Shown piece by piece: positions 1-7,766 of a stretch of DNA of 37,266 nucleotides (within the stretch, counting starts at the first letter, position 1; every line of letters starts with the position of its first letter). The position numbers were made by a program, and so were the translations under genes. The DNA is from an uncultured Succinivibrio sp. (GTDB lineage Bacteria; Pseudomonadota; Gammaproteobacteria; Enterobacterales; Succinivibrionaceae). Under the pieces are notes generated by a model. That model worked only from the letters and a program-made list of their open reading frames with translations, did not search any database and had not been told where the DNA came from. The DNA lies in NCBI GenBank assembly GCA_900754255.1, contig CAAECI010000033.1, positions 1 to 37,266 of the forward strand. The letters are read 5' to 3'.

Positions 1-17
1 CCAATTTGATAGAAATT

Positions 18-47
18 GCTGTGATGTTTCTCACAGCCGGCTTTTTT
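18..47 (+). terminator. Rho-independent terminator of an upstream plus-strand gene
   Basis: A perfect 7-bp stem (18-24 with 31-37, 6-base loop) is followed after four bases by a run of six T (42-47). It faces the plus strand, so it probably ends a gene lying left of the window. The gap between stem and T run makes it a moderate candidate. Confidence 0.45.
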
Positions 48-76
48 ATGCCCTTTTTCCTCAAAATATTTTTTTC

Positions 77-108
77 AAAAAAAAAATGCGGGGCTTTTAT
101 ACCCCGCA
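77..108 (-). terminator. Terminator of the Aer-like chemoreceptor gene
   Basis: The stem TGCGGGG (87-93) pairs perfectly with 102-108 around an 8-base loop. On the minus strand it is followed by ten T (positions 86 down to 77). It lies 27 bases after the receptor stop codon. On the plus strand a T6 run also follows (112-117), so it could work in both directions. Confidence 0.8.
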
Positions 109-135
109 CTCTTTTTTGAAATGAGAAATTTCCAA

Positions 136-1719
136 TCAGTAGTGTCTTACGCCGCGATTGAATCTTTCGACCATTTCCTTAAGATCCTCGGCCTTTTCGC
201 TGAGCTTCTTCATTTCCTCGTGAGTTCTGTCACTCATCTGCACGTTATCCTCAGACAATGAGATGAGGGCACGTACCTCAGTGTTGACATCCTCGGCAGT
301 CTTGGCCTTCTCTTTCACTATATTCATCATGCCCTCGGAGGTGTTCTTAATGGCATTGATGGATTCGTGAACGGAGGATAGTACCTCATGACTCTTGCGT
401 ACCTGCTCGACACCTGCAACCACGTCATCACGACTCTTTAAGGATTTTTCACGTGCCACCGAGGTATTCTTACTAAATTCCTCAAGCTGTCTGTGAATAC
501 CCTCGGCCGATTCGTGAGTACGCTGCGACAGAGCGCGCACCTCATCGGCTACCACCGCAAAGCCCTTACCGAAGGTTCCGGCACGGGCAGCCTCGATCGA
601 AGCGTTTAGAGCCAGCAAATTGGTCTGCGAAGACACGGAATCGATAAACTCGATGGTTTCGGTAACCTTGTTTACCTCCTCTGCAAGCTCATCCACCGCC
701 GATGCAACCTTAGAGGCACTTTCATCCAAGGAATTGATGATGTTTAAGGTGCGATCGGAGGCCTCGCGCCCGCTCTCGGCATCGCTTTGAGCCTTATTGG
801 CATCGGCCACCGTGCGATCGATGCCGGCGCTTAGCTCATTCATCATGGCGCTGATGTCATCTGCAACCTGCCCCATCTTCATAACCGTAAGTCTGGTCTT
901 GTCGGAACGGGCACGAGCATCCTCGTTATTTTGAGCGGCATCATCCAAATTTTGCCTGGAGGAGCGTGACAGCATTTCGCTTGCTTCCTTAACTCGCGTC
1001 AAAATGGTATCGACGTACTTATCCTTCCATATGGTGCAGATGCGAGCACGGGATTGAGCACTGACGTCCGAGGTATAGATCTTCATGGTCAGATCATCAT
1101 TCTGGGCCTTGGTATCGGCACTAAGCTCCGTCAACAGAGCTTTATTGCGCAGCTGCTGTCTTGAAAAGGCCAAAAAGCCCAGGCAACCTGCGCACAAGGC
1201 CGTATACCAGGTGGGATAAGCAACTACGCCCACCGCTGAAGCAAGGGCTAAGCCAAAACTTAGGTGATCGAAGGCATCGGTAAAGGATCTGATCTTGAAT
1301 TTTTTCTTGCTACGCAACAGAGCATAGTACTTCTCGGCCCGCTTGACCATGCCCGGATCAGGGCGCGTACGCACCGATTCATAGCCTACGATTTCATTGT
1401 TTACAAAGATGGGTACCACAAAGGCCGAGACCCAATAGAAGCTGCCGTCCTTACAACGATTCTTAATCATTCCCAAGAACGGATGTCCGGCCTTAAGCTC
1501 CTTCCACATCAGCGCAAAAACCTCGGGGGGCATGTCAGGATGTCTGACTATATTGTGGGGCTGTCCGATGAGCTCCTCTCGTGTAAATCCAGATATTTGC
1601 AGAAAGGTCTCGTTAACGTCGGTGAGAACACCGTGGCTGTCGGTTACGGAAATAATTTTGGCCTCAGGATCGGAGGGAAAACTTACCTCGTGTTTATTAA
1701 CCGGAAGATTTTGTCTCAT
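136..1719 (-). CDS. Aer-like PAS-containing methyl-accepting chemotaxis protein
   Basis: This is a 527-aa receptor for redox or energy taxis. Residues about 15-125 form a PAS domain with the GQPHNIVRHPDMP segment and a following Trp (ALMW). These match the part of E. coli Aer that binds FAD. A single hydrophobic stretch (about 155-190) anchors it to the inner membrane with no large periplasmic domain. Residues about 260-520 are the coiled-coil signalling domain, with the hairpin tip SSQTNLLALNASIEAARAG near residues 365-385 that contacts CheA and CheW. There is no C-terminal CheR/CheB-tethering pentapeptide. The ATG is preceded by AGGA. It is a single-gene unit with its own promoter and terminator, and no other chemotaxis genes are nearby. 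By family knowledge it should report internal redox state; FAD binding is inferred. Confidence 0.88.
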   Translation of the reverse strand: MRQNLPVNKHEVSFPSDPEAKIISVTDSHGVLTDVNETFLQISGFTREELIGQPHNIVRHPDMPPEVFALMWKELKAGHPFLGMIKNRCKDGSFYWVSAFVVPIFVNNEIVGYESVRTRPDPGMVKRAEKYYALLRSKKKFKIRSFTDAFDHLSFGLALASAVGVVAYPTWYTALCAGCLGFLAFSRQQLRNKALLTELSADTKAQNDDLTMKIYTSDVSAQSRARICTIWKDKYVDTILTRVKEASEMLSRSSRQNLDDAAQNNEDARARSDKTRLTVMKMGQVADDISAMMNELSAGIDRTVADANKAQSDAESGREASDRTLNIINSLDESASKVASAVDELAEEVNKVTETIEFIDSVSSQTNLLALNASIEAARAGTFGKGFAVVADEVRALSQRTHESAEGIHRQLEEFSKNTSVAREKSLKSRDDVVAGVEQVRKSHEVLSSVHESINAIKNTSEGMMNIVKEKAKTAEDVNTEVRALISLSEDNVQMSDRTHEEMKKLSEKAEDLKEMVERFNRGVRHY

Positions 1720-1755
1720 GGAATTCGTTGTCCTGTTGCTGTATATATTCAGTAC

Positions 1756-1784
1756 ATTATGCCTTTAGAATACATGCTTTTTAA
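1756..1784 (-). promoter_or_regulatory. Putative promoter of the chemoreceptor gene (sigma-70 or sigma-28 type)
   Basis: On the minus strand TTAAAA (1779-1784) and CATAAT (1756-1761) are separated by 17 bases. The same stretch fits the TAAA and ATAA ends of a flagellar sigma-28 promoter with N15 plus four unmatched bases, which would suit a chemoreceptor. The sequence cannot decide between the two. Confidence 0.35.
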
Positions 1785-1793
1785 GGCGATGAT

Positions 1794-3002
1794 TTATTTT
1801 TTCAATGATTCGGCCCAAAAATAAGTTCCGAAGGCAGCCGCTGCATTTAGTAAAAGACATAGTCCCAGGGGCAACATGGAATGATCTCCTAATATTCCCG
1901 CCAGAGGCGTCATAAGCGCTCCGAACAGAAAATTCATCACCCCGTAAAGCCCGGATGCCGAGCCGGCTCCGCCCCGGCGCGAGGACATAACGATCCCAAA
2001 GCCTACGGTCTGTGAGGTGCCCATCATGGTGCAATAGAGCATAAGTGCCACAATGACCGGGATCGAGGATGAGGGCTGCCATATAGAGAATATCAGTATG
2101 CACATGCCTGCCAGCATCATAAGGATCAAGGCCACACTTAAAATACGTCGATCTCCGGTACGGCCTGCCAGACGTCCGGCACAAAAGGCCGTTACGGATA
2201 TAGAAACTGCGATCAAAGCAAAAACCAAGGAATACTCAAGCGGACTGTAGGCGTATATGATCTGAAAAACAAATGGAGAGGCTGCAAGGTAGGAAAAGAA
2301 GCCGCCCATTACAAACGAAAGCGAGCAAACGTAAAGCATGAAGCGCAAATTTCTGCACTCGCCGAACATACTGCCGAAGCTTGACAGTATTTTGGCCTGA
2401 CGTTTCTCGGACATAAGAGATTCGGGGACGCTCAAAAAGGCCAGCACCAGCAATCCAGTCCCGAAAAAAGCGAGGAATACGAAAACGCCATGCCAGCTGA
2501 AAAAGGTGATAAGAGCAGAGCCGATCACAGGTCCTGCTACGGGAGCTACCGAGTTTATGGTCATGAGCAGGGACATGAAGCGGGTAAGCTTTTCTCCCTG
2601 ATAGCTGTCGCAGGCTATGGAGCGGGATATGACCAGCCCGCCGGCTCCGGCAAAGCCCTGAATAAAACGCCACACTATAAGCTCGATTGCCGATGAGGCC
2701 GTTGCACAAAGCAACGACGAGACGGCAAAGACGGCCACCGAGATCAGCATGGGCTTCTTGCGTCCTAAGGCATCGGAGATGGGGCCTGCAACGATCTGTC
2801 CGAAGGCCAGCCCTAAAAAACAGGAGGTAAGCGATAGTTGCGCCGTGGAGGTATCAATGCCGTAATAGTTGCAAATGGCAGGCAACCCAGGCAGATATAT
2901 ATCCGTACATAAAGGGCCGAATGCGCATAAAAGACCTAAGGCTAAAAGATAGAAAAAAGAAGAGGCTGCGGGACTATGCCCCGCCTTAGCGTTTCCTGAC
3001 AT
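1794..3002 (-). CDS. Bcr/CflA-family drug exporter (MFS)
   Basis: This is a 402-aa major facilitator with about 12 hydrophobic segments. It opens with the Bcr/CflA signature after helix 1 (CTDIYLPGLPAI). The helix 2-3 loop carries MFS motif A (GPISDALGRKKP), and RFIQGFAGAGG marks helix 4 of the proton-antiporter group. Members export drugs such as bicyclomycin, or small metabolites, in exchange for protons across the inner membrane. The actual substrate cannot be read from sequence. The ATG at 3002 has only a weak ribosome-binding site. The gene ends 74 bases before the chemoreceptor start, and no terminator separates them, so read-through is possible. Confidence 0.85.
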   Translation of the reverse strand: MSGNAKAGHSPAASSFFYLLALGLLCAFGPLCTDIYLPGLPAICNYYGIDTSTAQLSLTSCFLGLAFGQIVAGPISDALGRKKPMLISVAVFAVSSLLCATASSAIELIVWRFIQGFAGAGGLVISRSIACDSYQGEKLTRFMSLLMTINSVAPVAGPVIGSALITFFSWHGVFVFLAFFGTGLLVLAFLSVPESLMSEKRQAKILSSFGSMFGECRNLRFMLYVCSLSFVMGGFFSYLAASPFVFQIIYAYSPLEYSLVFALIAVSISVTAFCAGRLAGRTGDRRILSVALILMMLAGMCILIFSIWQPSSSIPVIVALMLYCTMMGTSQTVGFGIVMSSRRGGAGSASGLYGVMNFLFGALMTPLAGILGDHSMLPLGLCLLLNAAAAFGTYFWAESLKK

Positions 3003-3119
3003 AAAGATAAAGTGAAAATTAAGGTGGCGGGAAATAGACTTCAGGATCGCTTTTTAGAGATTGGAACGTATTCTTCCCTGTAAATACGTTGCGACTATGA
3101 AGGTCTCGAGCATGCTTTA

Positions 3120-3175
3120 AAGCGTATGCCGTTTACAAAAAAGCATACGCTTACAGATCCTAAAGAGGATCTGTA
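3120..3175. repeat. Two back-to-back hairpins in the 299-bp gap between the MFS gene and pgsA
   Basis: The gap 3003-3301 has no gene that I can support. It holds two adjacent perfect stems. The first is 10 bp (3120-3129 with 3143-3152, 13-base loop). The second is 8-9 bp (ACAGATCC 3153-3160 with 3167-3174, 6-base loop, one extra closing pair shared with the first stem). A TTTTA tail follows on the plus strand, where no gene ends. On the minus strand they lie downstream of pgsA but lack a good T run. They may stabilise or end the pgsA transcript. No tRNA was seen here, although tRNA genes follow pgsA in E. coli. Confidence 0.5.
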
Positions 3176-3301
3176 TTTTATACAAATTTTCTTTTTATTT
3201 AAGCATGTTGATTAATTTTTCTCGTAACCTCCCCCGCAGATTGCGACAACATATAAAAGCAGGGGAGCTCACGGCTTGAAGGCTCTGTCAGCTTTAAAGG
3301 A

Positions 3302-3895
3302 TTATTTGCTCTCCGCGTGCTTTTCCTCACGCATCTCGGAGAAAGCTGCCCGCAAATACATGATCATGGACCAAATGGTAAGCACGGTAGCTACCATGAG
3401 CATTCCGAGCGAGCAATATATGATCACAATGTCATAGCGCCAAATCAGTCCGGCGATGGAGATAAGCTGAATGGTGGTTTTCCATTTGCCGACCCATGAT
3501 ACCGCCACCATCGCACGTTTTCCAAGCTCGGCCATCCATTCGCGCAGGGCCGAGACCGTGATCTCGCGAGCTATGATGATCATGGCTGGGATCGAGATCA
3601 AAAGATTCATATGCGGGAAGAACTCGCTCACATGCACCGAATAAAATTCGACGATTAAAACCAAGGCTACACAGACCATGATCTTATCGGCCACAGGATC
3701 GAGGAAAGCTCCGAATTTGGTGGTTTTATTCAGCTTGCGGGCTAAATACCCGTCCAAAAGATCAGTAAGCGCCGCAATTATGAATACGCAGGCGGCCATA
3801 AGATTGGAGCGCGGTGTAGGCCAATAAAAAAGCCCAACAAAAACGGGGATCAAAGCCAAACGGATGAGCGTAAGTATATTCGGTAGATTAAGCAT
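3302..3895 (-). CDS. pgsA: CDP-diacylglycerol--glycerol-3-phosphate 3-phosphatidyltransferase
   Basis: PgsA joins CDP-diacylglycerol to glycerol-3-phosphate, giving phosphatidylglycerophosphate and CMP. This is the committed step to phosphatidylglycerol and cardiolipin at the inner membrane. The 197-aa protein shows the full CDP-alcohol phosphatidyltransferase motif D45-x2-D48-G-x2-A-R53-x8-G62-x3-D66-x3-D70. The aspartates bind two metal ions. The N-terminus (LPNILTLIRLALIPVF) and several membrane segments match the family. The ATG has GGAT about 13 bases upstream. It is the last gene of the gtrB-gtrA-truA-pgsA cluster, but a TATAAT box in the spacer before it suggests its own promoter. Confidence 0.96.
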   Translation of the reverse strand: MLNLPNILTLIRLALIPVFVGLFYWPTPRSNLMAACVFIIAALTDLLDGYLARKLNKTTKFGAFLDPVADKIMVCVALVLIVEFYSVHVSEFFPHMNLLISIPAMIIIAREITVSALREWMAELGKRAMVAVSWVGKWKTTIQLISIAGLIWRYDIVIIYCSLGMLMVATVLTIWSMIMYLRAAFSEMREEKHAESK

Positions 3896-3924
3896 AGGTG
3901 TCTCGCATCCTTGTAACTTTGATC

Positions 3925-3953
3925 ATTATAGTGAAGATCGGCCTCTAAGGTAA
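3925..3953 (-). promoter_or_regulatory. Putative pgsA promoter
   Basis: A perfect TATAAT (minus strand, 3925-3930) lies in the spacer between truA and pgsA. A weak -35 (TTACCT, 3948-3953) sits 17 bases upstream and overlaps the end of truA. The -10 box is convincing; the -35 matches only three positions. Confidence 0.4.
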
Positions 3954-4730
3954 CCACAAAGGTCCTACAAATTCTCGCCTGGGCAGAGAAAATTCCGTAG
4001 GATAGGTTACATCAACCAAATACAATCCGTCGGGCTTGGCCGTAGGACCCGCCTTTGAGCGATCGCAGGCTTCAAACACATCCTTAAACCAGCACGCATC
4101 CTTGCGCCCAGATCCCACCTCCAGAAGCGATCCCACGATGTTACGCACCATATGATTTAAAAAAGCATTGGCGGCTATATCAAAGACTATGAAGGGACCG
4201 TGGCGGCTTACGTCCAAAAAATGCACGCAACGAAATGTACTGCGGGTTTCATCGTCGGCACCGCAGAATGAGGCGAAGTCGTTCTCTCCGCGTAGGATCT
4301 GTGCTGCCTCATGCATAGCCGCTACATCAAAATTTCCCTGATAAACGGAAACCCCGTGCGTCAGTATGCCCGGCCTGTGCATGGTGTTTTGCAGTATGTA
4401 GCGGTAACGGCGGGCACGGGCGGAAAAACGCGCATGAAAGGCATCGCTAACGTGACGGGCCCAGGTAACGGCAATATCCGAGGGCAAATGCGTATTGGTT
4501 CCCATCACCCAAGATTTGTCACTGCGCTCACACTCCACGTCGATGTGCACCACCTGACCTGTGGCATTGACACCGGCATCGGTACGCCCCGCACATTGCA
4601 GCGCTACCTCACAGTCGGCAATTTTTCCCAAGGCACGCTCCAGCTCGCCCTGGATGCTTACCCGCTCGTTCTGACGCTGAAAGCCGTAATAATTGACGCC
4701 CTCGTATTCAACTCCCAACGCTATGCGCAT
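3945..4730 (-). CDS. truA: tRNA pseudouridine synthase A
   Basis: TruA converts U38-U40 in the anticodon arm of many tRNAs to pseudouridine. The 261-aa protein has the catalytic motif AGRTDAGVNATGQVVH, whose Asp is the nucleophile. It also has the N-terminal EYEGVNYYGFQRQ and a C-terminal FLNHMVRNIVG segment typical of TruA. I chose the ATG at 4730 (MRIALG) because GGGAG lies five bases before it and the family starts there. An in-frame ATG at 4748 would add six residues but has no ribosome-binding site. The start lies inside the end of gtrA (23-base overlap), implying translational coupling to it. Confidence 0.95.
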   Translation of the reverse strand: MRIALGVEYEGVNYYGFQRQNERVSIQGELERALGKIADCEVALQCAGRTDAGVNATGQVVHIDVECERSDKSWVMGTNTHLPSDIAVTWARHVSDAFHARFSARARRYRYILQNTMHRPGILTHGVSVYQGNFDVAAMHEAAQILRGENDFASFCGADDETRSTFRCVHFLDVSRHGPFIVFDIAANAFLNHMVRNIVGSLLEVGSGRKDACWFKDVFEACDRSKAGPTAKPDGLYLVDVTYPTEFSLPRREFVGPLWLP

Positions 4731-5136
4731 CCTGACTCCCGTCGTCATTAAATATACCGAATTTAGAAACCACGTAGGTGATCACGGTTACGATAGCCAT
4801 CGCCGCAATGAGAGCTGCGATCCCACGCACGACGTAGGCGGTTAGAAGCCACACTATGCAGTTACGCAGGGCCAACGTGGATAATGCCAACCCCAAAAAT
4901 TTTACAATTGATCCCTTTTTATGAAAGGTAAAAAAGCGGTGTCCGAAATAAGAAACCAAAAAGGCCGTACAAAAGGCGACGGTGGTGACTATATTCTCCC
5001 TCTGCCCCATATCCATGACATACACGAGCAATACCGTTACGAAGAGATCAACCGCAGTTGCCATGCCGCCTACGATCACAAAGCGGGCGATCTCAAAGAG
5101 CCCGCCCTTTTTTAAAAGATCCTCTTTAAGCTGCAT
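4708..5136 (-). CDS. GtrA-family polyprenyl-sugar flippase-like membrane protein
   Basis: This 142-aa protein has four hydrophobic segments and the GtrA-family pattern. It has an N-terminal FEIARFVIVGGMATAVDL, a central SYFGHRFFTF ahead of a basic loop, and a final helix ending KFGIF. GtrA proteins are thought to move undecaprenyl-phosphate-linked sugars across the inner membrane for addition to surface polysaccharide. The gene begins two bases after the gtrB-like stop codon, so the pair is co-translated. That pairing supports the function. The third Gtr component, a serotype-specific transferase, is not in the window. The 3' end overlaps truA. Confidence 0.88.
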   Translation of the reverse strand: MQLKEDLLKKGGLFEIARFVIVGGMATAVDLFVTVLLVYVMDMGQRENIVTTVAFCTAFLVSYFGHRFFTFHKKGSIVKFLGLALSTLALRNCIVWLLTAYVVRGIAALIAAMAIVTVITYVVSKFGIFNDDGSQDAHSVGS

Positions 5137-5138
5137 CG

Positions 5139-6191
5139 CTATTTATCGCTCTTTAAAGTATCTAAAGTCTTGTCATCCCCGTCCTCATTGCAGGTAACAC
5201 CGACGGCAGTTACGCTTATGCCCTTTTTCACCACAGAGGAAAGACGACCCTTAATTTCGGAGACCACGTACACGGGACGTCCCTTAACCTCCTGCCCCAG
5301 GCGTCCCAAATACTCGCCCAGCACGCCTATGGAGATAAGTTGCACCGAGCCTAAAAACAAAACCGCCGTCATGATGGAAGCATAGCCCGGGACATCAACT
5401 CCGGTGATCAGAGTCTTAAGGAAGATGAAGATCATGTAGATTATGGCCAATAAGCCTATCACACCGCCCAAATACGACCACATGCGCAAGGGCAGAGAGG
5501 AGAAGCCGCTTATACCGTCCAAGGCAAAATTCCAAAGCTTCCAATAATTCCATTTGGTGGTACCGGCCACGCGCTCGGGACGCTGATAGCCTATGCCCTT
5601 GGACACGAAGCCCGGCCAGGCAAAAAGCCCCTTCATGAAGCGGTTGCGCTCGGGCAGCTGCCTTAAGGTATCGATGATCTTGCGATCAATGAGTCGAAAA
5701 TCGCCGGCATTTGAGGGGATCTTAACCCGCGAGGAGAGCTTGTTGAACACGTAATAGAAGCCGCCCGAGGTCACGCGCTTGGCCTCCGTATCCTTGGAGC
5801 GATCGACTCTAACGCCGTAGACGTTGTCCACGCCCTCCTCACGCCAGCATTTGATAAAATCCAGCACCAGCTCGGGAGGATCCTGCAGATCCACATCCAT
5901 CATGATCATGGCATCGCCCTGAACAAGATCGAGTGCGGCGGACATAGCCGCTTCCTTGCCGAAGTTACGCGAAAGTCTTATGAGACTTATGCGATCGTCC
6001 TTTTGGCGCAGAGAATCGATGATCTTGGCCGTGTCATCCTTCGATCCGTCGTCAACAAAAACTATTTCTATGTGATCTCTGATCGAGGATAGCTTTTCAT
6101 CCACGGTTTTGACAAAGGTTTCTACGGTTTCATGCTCGTTAAAGCAGGGAACCACCAAGGAAACCAGATAATCTTCTTTGCTGTTGCTCAT
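5139..6191 (-). CDS. GtrB-like polyprenyl-phosphate glycosyltransferase (GT2)
   Basis: This 350-aa family-2 glycosyltransferase has a cytosolic GT-A domain (about 1-230), two membrane helices (about 235-310) and a short cytosolic tail. Visible motifs are VVPCFNEHETV at the start, the FVDDGSKDDT nucleotide-binding Asp pair, and DVDLQDPPE with the metal-binding DxD-like aspartates. By homology to GtrB, ArnC and dolichol-phosphate mannose synthases it transfers a sugar from a nucleotide donor to undecaprenyl phosphate. The adjoining GtrA-like protein then flips it. The identity of the sugar cannot be told. It is the first gene of the cluster and follows a strong inverted repeat. Confidence 0.9.
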   Translation of the reverse strand: MSNSKEDYLVSLVVPCFNEHETVETFVKTVDEKLSSIRDHIEIVFVDDGSKDDTAKIIDSLRQKDDRISLIRLSRNFGKEAAMSAALDLVQGDAMIMMDVDLQDPPELVLDFIKCWREEGVDNVYGVRVDRSKDTEAKRVTSGGFYYVFNKLSSRVKIPSNAGDFRLIDRKIIDTLRQLPERNRFMKGLFAWPGFVSKGIGYQRPERVAGTTKWNYWKLWNFALDGISGFSSLPLRMWSYLGGVIGLLAIIYMIFIFLKTLITGVDVPGYASIMTAVLFLGSVQLISIGVLGEYLGRLGQEVKGRPVYVVSEIKGRLSSVVKKGISVTAVGVTCNEDGDDKTLDTLKSDK

Positions 6192-6211
6192 TTTCTCTTA
6201 CCGTTTAAAGC

Positions 6212-6250
6212 TTTGACGTCCTCCCGCTTTCGGCCTGAGAGGACGTCAAA
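6212..6250 (-). repeat. 12-bp perfect inverted repeat between folE and the gtrB-like gene
   Basis: TTTGACGTCCTC (6212-6223) pairs perfectly with 6239-6250 around a 15-base loop. It starts three bases after the folE stop codon. It would make a very stable RNA hairpin and may end or protect the folE transcript. The T run expected of a classical terminator is missing on the minus strand (only CTTTAAA follows). The TGACGTC core also leaves an operator role open. Confidence 0.5.
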
Positions 6251-6252
6251 AA

Positions 6253-6924
6253 TCAATCTACTAAAAATTCATGGCGTGAGGACGGGTTGTTTTTAAAATA
6301 CCCCCCGAGCGCCGTTGTAGTTGTAGCCGAGGCCGGATCTCTCACTCCCCGCGATTTTACACAATAATGCACGGCCGTGATGCTGACGGCAACATTTTTA
6401 GTGTTAAGCAGTGTTTGCAGCGCTACCAAAATCTGCTGCGTTAGTCGCTCCTGAACCTGAGGTCTGTGAGCGAAAAACTGCACAATGCGGTTAAGCTTCG
6501 ACAGACCGATAATTTTATCTCCCGGCATATAGGCGACCTTGGCATTTCCGTCCATAACCACAAAATGGTGCTCACAGGTGGAGGTAACCGTGATATTACC
6601 CACCTTTACCATTTCGTCAAAATGCATCTTGTTTTCAAAGACGCTCACCTTCGGAAAATTTCTGTAATCAAGTCCAGAAAAAATCTCATCCACAAACATA
6701 CGGGCTATGCGTGACGGAGTTCCGGAGAGAGAATCGTCATTAAGATCAAGTCCCAATACCTCCATGATCCCGCGCATATTGCTCTCGATTATCTGTTTTT
6801 TCTTTTCAGGCTCGTAATACGTGGAGGCTCTGGGATTTTCAAGCCCGCAGGCTATGAGTGCATCACGCACCATTATGGCCTCGGCCGAGAGCTCATCGTC
6901 ATGAATATGCACGCCGTCCATCAT
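6253..6924 (-). CDS. folE: GTP cyclohydrolase I
   Basis: FolE opens the guanine ring of GTP to give 7,8-dihydroneopterin triphosphate, the first step of folate synthesis. The 223-aa length matches E. coli FolE (222). The zinc ligands are visible: Cys117 and His120 in TSTCEHHFV, and Cys188 in HYCVKSRGVRD. GTPSRIARMF and the GLSKLNRIVQFFAHRPQVQERL block are also typical. It overlaps the NIF3 gene by four bases (ATGA), and so is the last gene of accD-folC-dedD-NIF3-folE. FolC in the same operon completes the pathway at its other end. Confidence 0.97.
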   Translation of the reverse strand: MMDGVHIHDDELSAEAIMVRDALIACGLENPRASTYYEPEKKKQIIESNMRGIMEVLGLDLNDDSLSGTPSRIARMFVDEIFSGLDYRNFPKVSVFENKMHFDEMVKVGNITVTSTCEHHFVVMDGNAKVAYMPGDKIIGLSKLNRIVQFFAHRPQVQERLTQQILVALQTLLNTKNVAVSITAVHYCVKSRGVRDPASATTTTALGGYFKNNPSSRHEFLVD

Positions 6925-7721
6925 TCGTCACCACATTCGTTACGAAAATCATAAAAATCGTCGCACTCCTCGGGATCCTCAAGCACGGTGAGCAGCTCCA
7001 AATTAAATTGATCGGAAAGCTTCTCGCCCAAGGCGGCAATACCGGGATTTTCGGAGGCATCGTGTCCCAGCGCAAAAACCGCGATCCCAAGCTCATTGGC
7101 AAGATGCCAGGTTTGCTCGTCGCAATCGCCGGTGATCAGGGCGTCAAAAGCAGGCTGCGGATTGACCTCAAGCAGGAAGGAGCCCGATCCGGAGCATACG
7201 GCAATTTTGGAAATACTCATGGCGGGGGCGGCGGCGATCACACGTACTCTGCAATCAAGCCCCAGACTTAAGCGTCTTGCAAGCTCCTTTGCACTCACGC
7301 TCTGCTCAAAGCGTGCATACATGCCTATTGAGCTCGGATTTCCGTCCTCTACATAGACGGGATCGACGGCACCTGCAATCTCTATAAGCTTGCGATTGTT
7401 CCCAAGCTCCATATTGGCATCAAGGGGGAGATGATAGGCAATAAGATTGAGATCGGCCTCAAAGAGAGCCTGCAGACGCTCCTTGAGCGAGCCTGCGTAC
7501 GGTCCCTGCTGACCTCTCCATATGAGTCCGTGATGCACAAGCAAGGTGTCACAGCCGTCGTTGGCCGCAGCTTCAATTGCATTTAGAGAGGCCGTACAGG
7601 CTACGGCCAAAGAGAAGGTCTCCTCCCGTCCCATAACCTGCAAACCGTTTAAGGAGGCATCCTTAAAGCTGCCGGCATTTAAAAATTCGTCAAGGTAGGC
7701 AACTAGATCGGAGGTTTTCAT
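6921..7721 (-). CDS. NIF3/YbgI-family dinuclear metal protein
   Basis: This 266-aa protein is of the NIF3 family (YbgI in E. coli, 247 aa). The five metal-coordinating residues of that family appear at matching spacing: His63-His64 in LVHHGLIWRG, His97 and Asp101 in YHLPLD, and His220 and Glu224 in GHDASE. The usual GHYxTE motif is changed but keeps both ligands. The molecular role is not settled; the family is often labelled GTP cyclohydrolase I type 2 homologue without firm proof. Its four-base overlap with folE at least fits that label. The ATG has GGGA upstream. It follows dedD by 45 bases. Confidence 0.88.
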   Translation of the reverse strand: MKTSDLVAYLDEFLNAGSFKDASLNGLQVMGREETFSLAVACTASLNAIEAAANDGCDTLLVHHGLIWRGQQGPYAGSLKERLQALFEADLNLIAYHLPLDANMELGNNRKLIEIAGAVDPVYVEDGNPSSIGMYARFEQSVSAKELARRLSLGLDCRVRVIAAAPAMSISKIAVCSGSGSFLLEVNPQPAFDALITGDCDEQTWHLANELGIAVFALGHDASENPGIAALGEKLSDQFNLELLTVLEDPEECDDFYDFRNECGDE

Positions 7722-7766
7722 ATTTTTATTCCCACATAATTTATTTGCTTTTCACGTAGCTTGCGG

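Noticed and set aside
3003..3301. tRNA genes after pgsA, as in E. coli
   Set aside because: No T-loop or cloverleaf pattern could be found in the gap.
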